A stretch of 64,000 nt of DNA from NCBI RefSeq assembly GCF_036785885.1, contig NC_092323.1, positions 13,152,501 through 13,216,500 on the forward strand, written 5' to 3'. The stretch comes from Coffea arabica (taxonomy: Eukaryota > Streptophyta > Magnoliopsida > Gentianales > Rubiaceae). The notes under the pieces were generated by a model. That model was not told where the DNA came from, searched no databases, and was given only the letters and a program-made list of their open reading frames with translations. Shown in pieces: positions 12,412-23,865 of this stretch (within the stretch, counting starts at the first letter, position 1; every line of letters begins with the position of its first letter). Position numbers and translations under genes: made by a program.

Positions 12412-14739
12412 TTATAATGCACTCCAACCAACTCTCTTTCTCACTTGTCTTTCCTTCATAGTATCTCTCACCCTTTCTACCTTTTCCCACAACCCTATAG
12501 AACTATAGAGGTCGGAGATTATCACGTAATAACCATCATTGTCCGGGTCAGATTCAATAGCATGCTTTGCAATCCTTATACCCATTTCAGTATCATTATG
12601 AGATTTGCAAGCACTTAATAAAGCACCCCACATTCCCGCATCAGGAGGAATAGGCATTGACAATATTACTTCTTCAGCTTCAAGCAGACTACCTGCACGA
12701 CCAAGAAGATCCACCAGGCAGGCATAGTGCTTCAGTGTCGGTCTTAGAGAATACTCTTTCATTCTATTAAAAAGATATTTTCCTTCTTCGACCAATCCTG
12801 CATGAGTACATGCTGAAATAATAGCAAGAAAGGTAAGTTCATTTGGCCTATTATTTGATTGCTCCATTTGTTCAAAAATCTCAATTGCTGATTTTACATC
12901 TCCATGCACCCCATATCCTGAGATCATCACGTTATAGGAAATAACATCTTTCGTATTCATCAAGTCAAATACTTCTCTGGATTTGATAAGTTGCCCACAT
13001 TTTGCATACATATCTACAAGTGCAGTATCAAGTGACAAACTAGATTCAAACCCTACTTCCTCAATGTAATTATGAATCTGCTCTCCTTTTTCCAAAGATG
13101 CAAGCTGGGAACAAGCAGAGAGCAAAGTTACCAGTGTAGCTGTGTTAGGTTTGGTTCCTTCCAAAACCATTTGATTAAAGAGGGCTAAAGCCTCAGAAGA
13201 ATATCCATTATGAGCATAAGATGAAATTAACACATTCCACGTGACAGTATCTTTCTGTGTCCTAGAAAATATTCTCCTTGCAGAATTCAAATTCCCACTT
13301 TTACCATACATGTCTATGAGTGAATTCGCAACAGAAACACTCTCACATGCTAAACTTTTTATCGCATGGCAGTGCAATGACCTGCCTAAAAGGGTTGCCT
13401 CCAGGCGAGAGCAGGAAGAAATCACAGACATCAAGCAGTTCAAATTATATTCAATTTCCAGATGTTGCATTTTTCTGAACATTTCAATGCACTTAGATTC
13501 TAGTCTTGATTTGCAAAAGCCAGCCACAATAAGGTTCCATGACTCGGTATCCGTTCCATGCACCCTCTCAAGCAGCTTTTCTGCCAGGTGCGAAAGTCCA
13601 AACTTACAATACATTGATAGCAAACCGTGATAGACAACCTGACCTGTATCATAATTTCTCCTTAAAATAAAACCATGAAAAGCCTTTCCTTGAGATATCC
13701 TCATGGAACTACTGAAAGCCAAAAGCACGCAACTGATCAGAATACCATCAGGATAAATCCCAGAAGCCAGCATTTCCAAAAACATATGTAGACATACATC
13801 CAGACTTTCCATTTTTGCATAGAAACCAATCATCAATGTCCATGATAGGAGATCCAGATTGACGATTTCAGAAAATGCACGGTGTGCTTCCTCAAGAGAC
13901 CCGCACTTGCAATACATTGACAAAAATGACGACTGAACAGCATGAGAACAGTCGGTTCCCAATTTTACCGATAATCCATGCAAGCACCTACCCTCTACCA
14001 AAGCACTCAGATTCCCACAAGCTTGGAACCCACCTTCCAGTGTCCGAAAATTTGGCCTCTCATCATCCCCACCAATCTTAAGCATGTCACAGACACACTC
14101 CAACCCCTTCACACTTTCCCCATTCTGTACATACCCAACCACAAGTGCAGTCCAGGCTACAACATCCTTATTCAGCATTTCATCAAACATAAGAGAGGCA
14201 TCATCCATGTAACCACATTTGGCATACATGTATATAAAAGATGATCCAACTGCAGAATTTCCATTAAAAAGATTCAATTTTGATACCAACGCATGAGTTT
14301 TCATCCCATTCTGAACCAAACCAAGTTCAGCACATGCTGAAACTACCATAGGGATACTAAATTGATCAGGGGAAAAGCCAGAAAATCGCATTTTGTGGAA
14401 AAATTCAAGGGCTGGTAAGTAATTGCCATTGGAGAAATGGGCTTTGATAATTGAGTTCCAAAGAAAAGGGTCTTTACACTTTGTGGAACTAAAGATTTTG
14501 GTGCAGGACTCGAGGTGATTGAGTGCAGCATAGATTGACATGAGCTTTGAGGCTATGAAAAGATTGTTTCTTTGACCAGTTGTGATAATGTAGGAGTGGA
14601 ATTTGAGAAGGGATTTTAGGTCCAAGAATTGGCTGGACAGGAAAGAATTTATACGGCAGTTTAGGTAGTTAGATACAATGTCAGAGGTTGAAGAGGAGTA
14701 GAAGCGATTGTACAGAGAGGAGAATTTGAATTTGGGCAT
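12412..14739 (-). CDS. PPR protein, PLS class with E domain (At4g39952-like), mitochondrial
   Basis: Intronless, 775 aa, start ATG at 14739. The N-terminus is rich in Ser, Arg and Phe (MPKFKFSSLYNRFYSSS), consistent with an organelle presequence. Tandem PLS repeats run from about residue 40 to 690. They include repeated Y.KCG...A...F, D...WT.L..GY..NG and ALVDMYAKCGQL-type units. An E-type C-terminus follows (DNDGYYVIISDLYSSIGLWEKVERVRDTMKE), ending VGWSAL with no DYW deaminase. PLS/E proteins bind RNA and select sites for C-to-U editing, relying on a DYW partner. The length equals what I recall for At4g39952. The neighbouring hydrolase is also its Arabidopsis neighbour, which supports orthology. 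The frame is intact over its whole length. Confidence 0.92.
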   Translation of the reverse strand: MPKFKFSSLYNRFYSSSTSDIVSNYLNCRINSFLSSQFLDLKSLLKFHSYIITTGQRNNLFIASKLMSIYAALNHLESCTKIFSSTKCKDPFLWNSIIKAHFSNGNYLPALEFFHKMRFSGFSPDQFSIPMVVSACAELGLVQNGMKTHALVSKLNLFNGNSAVGSSFIYMYAKCGYMDDASLMFDEMLNKDVVAWTALVVGYVQNGESVKGLECVCDMLKIGGDDERPNFRTLEGGFQACGNLSALVEGRCLHGLSVKLGTDCSHAVQSSFLSMYCKCGSLEEAHRAFSEIVNLDLLSWTLMIGFYAKMESLDVCLHMFLEMLASGIYPDGILISCVLLAFSSSMRISQGKAFHGFILRRNYDTGQVVYHGLLSMYCKFGLSHLAEKLLERVHGTDTESWNLIVAGFCKSRLESKCIEMFRKMQHLEIEYNLNCLMSVISSCSRLEATLLGRSLHCHAIKSLACESVSVANSLIDMYGKSGNLNSARRIFSRTQKDTVTWNVLISSYAHNGYSSEALALFNQMVLEGTKPNTATLVTLLSACSQLASLEKGEQIHNYIEEVGFESSLSLDTALVDMYAKCGQLIKSREVFDLMNTKDVISYNVMISGYGVHGDVKSAIEIFEQMEQSNNRPNELTFLAIISACTHAGLVEEGKYLFNRMKEYSLRPTLKHYACLVDLLGRAGSLLEAEEVILSMPIPPDAGMWGALLSACKSHNDTEMGIRIAKHAIESDPDNDGYYVIISDLYSSIGLWEKVERVRDTMKERQVRKRVGWSAL

Positions 14740-15484
14740 TTGGTGGCGCCACGGAAGGAGAGGACCAAGGCGAAAAATTGGTCGTCTGAAATTGGACAGT
14801 GGATGAAATCATTTAAGCATGCCGAATCATTTGAAAGTGAAGTGGCACTAAATTAGTTGGATTTTTTTATTTTTCATGATTTTCTGAACTGAATTTCTTT
14901 TTTCTTTTCTTTTCTTTTATTTTTCTCCCATTACCCGGAAATATAATAGTTTTTTTACCTTTTTTTTTTTAAGTGCAAGTCAAAAAGTTCGAATCTGAAT
15001 CTCTCATCTACACTTCCTCCATCCAAACCACTCAATTCATTCCTCTCTCGAAAATATAATTGTTTGAGAAATTTTAACTCAATATACCGTTTTTTTTTTC
15101 AAACAATAATACATGAATTTAAAATCTCTTACTCACTATTCCTTCTACTTTATTATCGAATCCAATCCCCCTTAATATATCATTTTAATAGATGACAACT
15201 AACTTTGATTCTCGTGCTATGCACGAGAACTACAAATGATTTAAAATAATTTAAATGTTAGAATATAATAGGAATCTGGACATTTGATCTTATGTCCTGT
15301 GCTGCATAGGGATTTAAACATTTAATTTAACTAACATATAATCATTGGATAATATGAATCAAATGTACAATATTAAATAATTCAATAATTAAAGGAAATG
15401 ACGCATCAGAAAATTGATTCTCTTCTAGAACATCTTAATTGGTGAATAATAGAACTGGTAAAAAAGCCAAAAACTTTGCTTCAA
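14740..15484. other. AT-rich region upstream of the PPR gene
   Basis: It should contain the PPR promoter just above 14,739. Beyond that it is low-complexity T-rich sequence with no gene that I can support. Confidence 0.45.
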
Positions 15485-15640
15485 AAAATCCAGGCAGGTG
15501 TGTTGTGCACCCGTTTGGTCCGGTGGTGGTTCAGTCCCTCCGGGTTATTTCTGGGTCTCTTTAGGTCCGCCCCCTCCCCCTTAGTGTAAAATAGAATAGG
15601 ATATACAACAGTTATCGTCTCTAGAAAAAAAAAAAAAAAA
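15485..15640 (+). repeat. probable retroposon 3' end with poly(A) tail
   Basis: A locally GC-rich tract (GGTCCGGTGGTGGTTCAGTCC through GGTCCGCCCCCTCCCCC) ends in ATCGTCTCTAG followed by about 16 A residues. A GC-rich tail ending in poly(A) inside AT-rich DNA is typical of a 5'-truncated LINE or other retroposed copy. No target duplication was found. The poly(A) directly abuts the hAT-like repeat. Confidence 0.35.
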
Positions 15641-17225
15641 CCCGCCCAACCCGCCTATTATTTTTAAAGGATGGGTTGGGTCAATTGGGTTATGGGTTTT
15701 GTTGGGTTGGGTAAGAACAACCCAACTTATTCATTGGGCGGGTTGAATTTTTTATTTTGGTACCCAATACCCAACTTGTTTAAAAGTAATTCAAAATAAT
15801 AAATACAATATTCAATACACATATGCCCAACTATTTGTATTTGGACGTGTTAATAATTTATTGATTAATTTGTATTCAAAATTCTCATATATATATATAT
15901 ATTTTTTTTTTTCAATCAATTTTTAAAATTTTTATTTAAAAGAAAAAAGAAATTTAAAATAAAAAACTCATGCTTATTTTACTTTTATAATAGTAGTTAA
16001 ACTTGTCAACTTCTATAATAATTTATTATGCCTTTTAAGAGTATGTTGTTTTCCTCCCTTTTTTTCCTTTTTTTTTTGTTGTTGTCAAGTTGTTATTGCT
16101 TTTGTTTGTTAATATTTCGTGTACGTAAAATAGAGTTTTAAATGTGCTATAATTGCATTCCTTTTTAATATTTCGTGATTGCTTTTGTTTGTTAATATTT
16201 CGTGTACGTATAATATTGTACAAATTTTTTTTTTAACATTTCAGCATTATATAATTTCAGATTCTTCAAATTTACAAATAAAAGCTTACTTTGTATCAGC
16301 CTAATTTTTCGCGAATTCAAAATAATGCGATCCCGATATGGTAAAAATGTCAGAATAGTTCATGAATTCTCCTCTCATAAACGGGATTTCAACTAAACTT
16401 ACAACGCACATCATTTTACTCCCTAATTCTAACAACAAACAAACAGTTTGGCTACTGGAATTAATAGATATTCCTATAATTAAGAGAATCTTTAGGTGTT
16501 ACATTTTTTCAGAGAAGTACAATTACTTTAAGAAAGTTTTTTCAAAGGAAGAGTGTAATAATTGTAATTGTGCGTGTTCACATGTTAAATTATGATATAA
16601 TATGAGCCTATTAACAGCATTGCTAGAAATACCATATTCATAATTAATCGAGCATCGGGCAAAGAGTTGCTTATTAAGATACAAAACAAGCAAGCATAGT
16701 CTCACACAATCCCAAATATAATTTCCCTATATAACATGTCTTATATAGTAAGAGTAGATGCACGGCACAAATCAAAGTTTTTTTAAGGGACACAAAAATT
16801 GATAGTGGATCAATGGAAGAGATTATTGAAAAGATTAAGGTGGTGTTTTGTGTGGGGAGGGGGGGTGCTATGCTCTTCGTTAAATGTACAATTTATTATC
16901 TAAATTTCACAATACAAGCAATATAAAATATTATTCTATTTATGATATGTTTCCAAGGAACTTAAGAAGTGAGTGTGTGTGAAAATACATTATGTATGTG
17001 AAAATATGTTTATATGTGTGAAAAAAATCTTTTTTGTGTGTTAAAATGTATGTGAAAAAGTTTATGTATTAAAATATATTAATTAGTATGTTGGGTCATA
17101 TTTGGGTCATGGGTTTGAGATAACCCAATATGACCCAACCCAAAATCAATCCAATCTAAAGTTGGGCGGGTCGAGTACAACTCATTTAAGTGAAAATCCA
17201 ATATTAACCTGCCCAATTGTCAGCT
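15641..17225. mobile_element. old hAT-like DNA transposon remnant
   Basis: Both ends carry inverted subterminal arrays of CCCAACCCGCC / GGGCGGGTT units. The left end has CCCGCCCAACCCGCC and GGGTTGGGTCAATTGGG. The right end has AACCCAATATGACCCAACCC and GTTGGGCGGGTC, ending CCTGCCCAATTGTCAGC. Such ends are typical of plant Ac/Tip100-type hAT elements. The 1.3-kb interior is AT-rich with no transposase frame. A 33-bp direct repeat (16,095 and 16,178) lies inside. Exact ends and the 8-bp target duplication were not resolved. Confidence 0.5.
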
Positions 17226-17656
17226 ATAGTGAATAAGTATATAAATAGATCTAGCTAGTCCCTGTTAAATTTCTAACAAATGAATCATAAACAAGAGAGA
17301 TTTTGTATATGATGAGTAAATGCTAGTTGTCACCCACAAAATGATGTCAAATTTTTAGATAGGATTGTGACAAGAGGGAAGGGATCAGGGATGAAGGGAT
17401 AATCAACAATCTTTGCACGGTTACTTTGTCTTTAGCTTTCTGATTTGCTTGCAAAATAAGTAGAATTTGGGTAAAAGCGGCAACTTTGAATGATGGAAAT
17501 AGTGCAAATATCCACTACTTTTAAAAACTCAATAAATATGGTAAATTTCATACCATTATTATATGAAATTTGTGTTTCATGATTTCATCCCGGATGGAAA
17601 ATGGCATTGCATGTTTTCATGCAACAAAAAGTGTGATCTAAAGAAATAACAACAAA

Positions 17657-17728
17657 TCCGTTGTAGTCTAGGTGGTTAGGATACTCGGCTCTCACACGAG
17701 AGACCCGGGTTCAAGTCCCGGCAACGGA
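17657..17728 (+). tRNA. tRNA-Glu(CUC)
   Basis: 72 nt, intronless. The acceptor stem TCCGTTG pairs with CAACGGA. The D arm is AGTCTAGGTGGTTAGGAT, the anticodon CTC is at 17,691-17,693 and the T arm is CCGGGTTCAAGTCCCGG. The last anticodon-stem pair is G-A (17,688/17,696) where plant tRNA-Glu normally has G-C, so the stem is slightly weakened. A T4 run lies at 17,733-17,736. Confidence 0.92.
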
Positions 17729-18479
17729 AACCTTTTGCACTTCGTTTTTCATTTTTGTGTGAGCATTCTTTATCCTTTGGCTTTTGTTTTGAACTGCGAG
17801 TGACTTCACATATTTCCAGGTGAAATCCAGCCGTTGATGGTGTCGAATAGCTAATGATAACGTGTGACACTTTACATTTAATAAAATGCTGAAAAACAGA
17901 CCAAATACCAACCAATTGCATCATTAAAGTTAAAGAGTGTAAATGGGTTTAATCAAATCGAACGTTTTTTTGTGTGATTTAATTTGTATAATTATTTTAA
18001 TAAATTTAAAATTTTATTTAATTATTTTTATCGAATTTAAAATTTATCAAACGTAAAATACTGTGCAAAATTCTATTTGACTAGTTGGCGAGTTAAACTC
18101 GAATAAACTCTTATCAAACTGAACTCGATTCAAGTATTCAGTAGTTATGTTTATCTTTCAACCTTCTTAACTAAAGTTGTTAGTCTATTGTCTTTAACTA
18201 ATGCGCCAGAAAGACATTAATATTCTTAACCTTCATTGTAAATTGATAATTTCCGGGTGACTACAAATCTACAATCATATTCATCAACAGTTCACATTTC
18301 GTCTAAATTGTTGGATTGATTAGATCCAAGCCTATCTAGATACACTTAAAGTCTTGGAGCTATAACACCTATGGAATTATATGCCAATGTATCCTTTTCA
18401 AGTTGTTAATCTTGATTGCGACAAAGATAAGACCAGACAAAGTCAAATTAAATGTCCCATTAAGCAACGCAGCCACCCG
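17729..18479. other. AT-rich spacer
   Basis: No gene seen. The stretch at about 17,940-18,145 has GAGTTAAACTCGAATAAACTC-like wording that often marks ends of old plant DNA transposons, but I cannot delimit one. Confidence 0.4.
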
Positions 18480-18497
18480 GATTAACCACTAAAACTT

Positions 18498-18831
18498 TTT
18501 TTTTTTTCTTTCAAAACCCAAAGAGCTCACGTCAATTTTTACAAACCTAAACCCCAAAGGAACCCCAAAAGTCGGTATCCTTTGAGGTCCCACAGGAGAT
18601 TTATAACTACCAACCCAAACCCTCCCAACCCCGATGTGAGATACATCTAAGGGGATGACACCCCAAACCTCCACAACGGGGAGCCTGCAGCTAAGCCCAC
18701 GAGAACCCAACCCCCCAGAGGCGATGTTTCTTTCTTTCGAAACCCAAAGAGTTTACGTCAATTTTTACAAATCTAAACCCCAAGAGAACCCCAAAAGCCG
18801 GTATCCTTTGAGGTCTCACAGGAGACTTATA
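18498..18831 (-). mobile_element. poly(A)-tailed retroposon with 18-bp target duplications
   Basis: Perfect direct repeats gattaaccactaaaactt lie at 18,480-18,497 and 18,832-18,849. Just inside the left one is a T-run, that is, a poly(A) tail on the minus strand. This is the hallmark of LINE-machinery insertion in minus orientation. The 334-bp body contains a unit of about 99 bp twice (18,507-18,605 and 18,733-18,831, about 90% alike) separated by about 127 bp. On the minus strand the spacer reads TCTCACATCG, then a G-rich stretch, then TTATAAAT. This resembles the plant snRNA upstream element plus TATA box. No open frame with family features was found. Confidence 0.7.
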
Positions 18832-18849
18832 GATTAACCACTAAAACTT

Positions 18850-19889
18850 GCTTCTTCTTTTTTTTATTCTCTCTCTCTCTCTCTTTGGAGGAGTTGATAG
18901 ACTTTGACACGTACTTAATCCTTACTATTTCTTTTAACAAATAAAAAAAAACTGTAGATGACGACCGTTAAAAGGGATTTTCCTAATTAATCAAGAACCG
19001 ATTTTAAGTTGCTTGACATATTTCAATAAATTTTTCCATAGGCCTGAAGAGAAAATCATTCCTTGGGAATTTTGAAGTTCTTTGAATCACATCCTGTACA
19101 AGATACAAAAAGAAGAGATGATAATAATCACTTCAGCATTTTTTTTTTTTGTGTGTGTGTCTCTCACTAGTCAATACTACAGCAACTTCTGCATTAATGT
19201 AATATAAATGAGATTTACTAATATTTTTCATTTGTGGTGTGCCATGATTCGAAAGGGACATATCTGCTAGTTTAAGTAAAGAATAGTTTGATTTTATCTA
19301 CAACCATTTCCACATATCTGCACAAAAAATACTAAGTCCTTCGTGTTAAAAAAATAGAAGAGAAGAAAGTAAATATGAATATTACAAAACCGAATAATAC
19401 ACTCTTTTTTCCCTACTTTGCCTTTTGCGCATAAATTATTGAGGGAAGTGTCTGTTGCATCTGCTCTGGTTTCCTTTGGCCACAAAATTAAGTGAAAGCA
19501 ATATATTGTTAAACTATCTATTGTAGTATGACTTCAGTAACGTATAAAAGAAATCTTGGTAACATCAGGGTATGTGATTCTTCCAATCTACTTTTAGCTT
19601 TTTACTCAACATTAAAGCTAAGAAAAGAAAAGAATTGTTTCTTGTAGTTTGCTTTGGTGGTGATAGTTTAATGTCATGATCACCTAATAAAAAAGCCATA
19701 TGGCAAAATGCAATACCAAAATCAACTCCTTTATAATTTTTAATATTATTGGATATATATATATATGAATTAATCTTTTCCACATTATTAGTGTATATAT
19801 ATACTACATCATCTAAATTTTAATTTCAACATAAGATTTTATATGTGTCACGTACATCTGAATCTGCTAATATATACATACACACGCAT
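18850..19889. other. AT-rich spacer
   Basis: It has simple repeats (CT at about 18,870, GT at 19,151) and no gene that I can support. Confidence 0.45.
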
Positions 19890-20560
19890 ATATTATCCTC
19901 CCTAACCTTTATAGCTACTATCGGTTCACTCTCAAATGTTATCTTTTAGTTAATTTACCTCCAAAACTAATGGTCAAAGCAAACGACGTTATATGATTTA
20001 GATGAAATGACATATGTGGCCCAAAATAATAGTTGATGACAACAAAGCCCATTTGTTCCAAAATTGCACTAGACGAGAAAAAGGCACTTTACATAGGAAA
20101 ATAAAAGGTTTAAACTTATGAAAAAGTTCAGATTTTTTTTTTTACACTTATGAAAAAGTTTAGATGAGTCTAGAAAAATTCATATTATAACCTTGCAGTT
20201 AAAGCAGTCAAAAAATTAAGAGAAGAAACAAGAAATAAAGAAAGAAGAATTAAAAATTAAGGGATTTGTGAATGATTTAAGGAAAAAAATAGACTTAAAA
20301 AAAGGATGGACATCATTTTAAGAGAAAATGAATTAAAAAAATGAGATAGTTGCAAATGTTATGATAAAAAAAGAGAAGAAACAAGGCTTAAGAGTATTTT
20401 TGTCCTAAAAATTAGTAACAATACAGGAAAAAGTCACATGGCCAACTTTCAGTCAACTTGTTGAGTTGGCTAATAAAAATGGAAAAACTGACTAAAAAAT
20501 AATATTAGAGAGTAAACTGATAGTAACTATAAAGGTTAGCGGGTAAAGTGATAATAACCC
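19890..20560. mobile_element. MITE with long terminal inverted repeats
   Basis: The left end (CTAACCTTTATAGCTACTAT, then CGGTTCACTCTCAAATGTTAT) matches the reverse complement of the right end (CTAACCTTTATAGTTACTAT, then CAGTTTACTCTCTAATATTAT). A weaker match extends inward to about 85 bp. The left terminus lacks about 10 bases present on the right (GGGTTATTATCACTTTACCC). The interior of about 500 bp is non-coding. Long TIRs suggest a Mutator-like MITE, but the target duplication is obscured by flanking TA repeats. Confidence 0.6.
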
Positions 20561-22300
20561 TCTATATATATATATATATATCACACACACTGTATCACTT
20601 CAATGGTATAAGAAAGATTCTTAGGATTCATATTCAATGTATGTCGGCCAATTGGAGATATTCATATAGGTTTCTATAGTTGATGGAGCATAGCCTAGAA
20701 GCCTTTTTTTGACTATAAAGTGAAGAGGACTCAAAGAGACTTTAGAGGAGAGTTAGGCAACTAGCAGACGTGTTTTTGAAAGGTTTATGAAAAGTATTTT
20801 ATGGGCTGGAAATCTTTCTACGGTGTGGAGTGGAACAGCTTCTCTATGGATAAACTTGACGAAAATGGATGGTAGGAAAATGTGCAATCAGAGGCATGAA
20901 GCATTAAGGTGAATAGCAAAAAAAATCATTCAATTTGGGATTCTTTTCGTTTGTCGACATCATCACTCCAATGATTCATAAACAAATTGAAATATGAGAT
21001 TTTGAATGGCCAACATCAATCTCCAAGGTCAAACAAATATTGGGTTAGTCAGGAGAGATAAATCATTGAAATATATAATACATAACGTGGTATTTGTCTG
21101 ATTACAAATCAGATCCAAGACAATTTCAACTCTAATTCATTTTGATAAATGAAAACTGAAATATAATAATTTGAGGAATAGCAAAAACACAAATTTCAAC
21201 CTAACTTTGTCCTTGTTCTTGGTTACTTTAAATATAACAAATTTGACGGTAGACACTGATTATAAAGAATAATCAGAATCAATAAAAGCTACACTTCAAA
21301 TGATTATAAATTTTAGCTTTTCTTGATCATTAAAAAAATTTATAATAAGAATACAAAAGCAACTAAAAGTGATAAAAACTGATTATCCAAAACTAAAATT
21401 TATAATAAGTTAAAATAATCAATTGCGAACAAGTGTATCTTTTGTAAAAGCTGATCCAAAATTCTTGAATTTTTTATCCTGACATAAGGCAACCAAAAAT
21501 GCTCAATCTCAACTAGAGTTGAATTATGATTCCTTGTGAACATTAAGCATTTTAATTTTTGTTCATACATTAAATGTATTTAAACTTTTTTGCAAGCTTT
21601 CTTCTTTCTTTTCCAAAAATGTTGTTGCACCTTTTATTCATCTCCAAGCGAAAAACAAAAAATTATTTCTTAAAAGTTTATGCCCTAATAGCTTGCAGGG
21701 CCGAATTTTGCACCTCAACAATCAACAATTTGATTATTTCAATCTTTGTAAATTAGTTTTTAACATAATTTTTACAGTGCCACACACAATTAACAAAGTA
21801 TTGAAGTTATAAATTGTTTGTTATGTACAAAACGTCCATATTAAAAACGTGTGTTTGCAAACTTATTAGTCACTCTATTATTAAAGGGAAAAGTAATGAC
21901 ATCAATTGTTAGATAGATAAATACCATTGGCATTTTTACTCTTTTTTATGAGCTAATCCACCAAAACGTTGCGTTGCCTTTCTTTCCATATAGTTAGCAA
22001 AAAAGGAAAAAAATGTAAAATAAGGAAAATATTTCATATATAGAGAGAATAAATCCAGCAAGCCAAATTTTGATGACTAGACGGGACCAGAAGTTGTGTT
22101 GTAACCACTTTGTCATGATCCATTCTGGTGAAAAAGAGTTAAAAAAGACAATTTCTGTTGTCACTCGTAAAAAGCAGCAAAATTGCAAAACGTAATCCTT
22201 AGAAACTCGCGAAGGAAATGCCAAATTTGGCCCACCACACCACAGCACACCGCACCACACGCACCCCAGCATTGTCCAGGGTGTAGATGAAGAGAGAGAA
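20561..22300. other. AT-rich spacer upstream of the receptor kinase
   Basis: It starts with a TA/CA microsatellite. No coding signature is seen. The last 200-300 bases should hold the promoter of the receptor kinase gene. Confidence 0.4.
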
Positions 22301-22481
22301 GAAGGGAAGAGTCAAAAAGAGTTAATAGCTCTTCCTTCTCAGTCTTCTACTAATAATTGTTGCAGGAAGTAGTAAAGCAGCTGCTTTTATTGATTTTCTT
22401 TCTTCTCTTGACTAATGCAATAGTGTTCTTCATTTTTTTTCTAGTCTGTACCGGAAGGGCTGCTTTAAGTCTTCTCTAAAG

Positions 22482-23764
22482 GTAAATCTTGGCTCGTGAT
22501 TTTTCTTGAAACTGAAAAATATGTGTTTTAATTTTGTGGATTTTTGGTATAAGCTGATCAAAGAGCGGTCTTTAGTCTTTGTGAGGAAGATTAAGGATGT
22601 TGCATGGCCTTTTCTGGATTTTAAGGATGGAAGTTCAGTGCGAAAATGGGTTGATTTTGTACTTTGTTTTATGAATCAAAGAGGTTGCTTCTGTTTTGCA
22701 GCTGCATTTTTGGTGGTAATCATGTCGGTGGTTAGTGGTTGTACAGTAAATTGAGGACTAGTAGTCAGTTTTGTTTGATTCAATTGAGCCTACAGATGAT
22801 GTTCATTAGTGCTTTCAATGTATTTGTTGTGAAAGGGTTGTGAAAATTGTAAATGTTCCAAGAACCATTACTTGTTCTGTTCTTTCCTTTTTGGTTTTCT
22901 TTTTTTTTGGGGGGGGGGGGGGGGGGGGGGGATAGGAGGGGCAGGGGGCAGGAGATTGGGTTTATTGGACTTTGTGGTTGGTAGAAGAGGATGAGTGGTG
23001 TGATTATGGTTGTTGGCAAGTATGAGGTGGTAATTAATAGATGAAATTAAAGCTTCCAGATGGGAAAAGTTATGATCTTTTCTCTAGGGAATATTTAAGA
23101 AGTAAATGCAACTAAAGCTTCATGATCAGCTACTGCTGCACATTTATGTATTGGCTTTATGGGCATTAAGTTGCTAATACTTATTCTGAAAGCCTTTAAC
23201 TTTATGCATTGATCTGTCCTGTAATTGCAGATATGAAATGCATGTAACTAGTTTTGTTAGCAGTTGATTTCATGTTACTGAGTGGATACAAGGTTTAGAT
23301 TTTCATTGATAGCAGATTGATCTTAAGTGTGAGTGGGTTGCAAAATTTCCCCCTGGAAGTGATTATTTTGTGAAATACAGAAAATTTGAACAAATTTAAA
23401 TCCTTAGAGTGGTCCCTAACTTTGAATCAAACAAAATGACATGGCTCGTGGCCTAACCCAGAGGAGTGGAAAAGTGGTTCATGTCTTTACATTGTGGCTC
23501 TTAGGTCTCATCATCAATGGCTTCGCCTCTGGAATCATGGCAATTTAATTTGATCTTTAGCAAATATTGCTGCATACATCTTCTCGACAATGCTTGTACA
23601 GATTTCTGTTTAATTGGCTGTTAACATACATTTCTCACTTTTCTTGCTTTTGGTTTGTCAATGTCTGGAAATCAATGTAGTATTCTGTCATTGTTGTTGA
23701 TTAGATTTTGTTATTGGAGCACCTTTTCTTTAGTTGGTTACAAGTTGTTGGAATTGTCTTGCAG
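22482..23764 (+). other. probable 5'-UTR intron of the LRR receptor kinase gene
   Basis: A donor AAG|GTAAAT at 22,482 and an acceptor TCTTGCAG ending at 23,764 lie upstream of the first coding exon, leaving a non-coding leader exon of about 150-200 nt ending at 22,481. The intron contains a T8-G23 homopolymer pair (G run 22,909-22,931). Splicing is inferred only from site quality. Confidence 0.4.
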
Positions 23765-23865
23765 AGTTGGCATTCTTTTTGGGTGAACGATAACATTATG
23801 TTGCATTCACCACCTGGAAAAAAGATTTGACTTCGTTCAAGTCTGTGGGACCAGTATCATTGAAG

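Noticed and set aside
13241-14244. Plus-strand frames of 60-130 codons
   Set aside because: They are antisense shadows of the PPR coding region.
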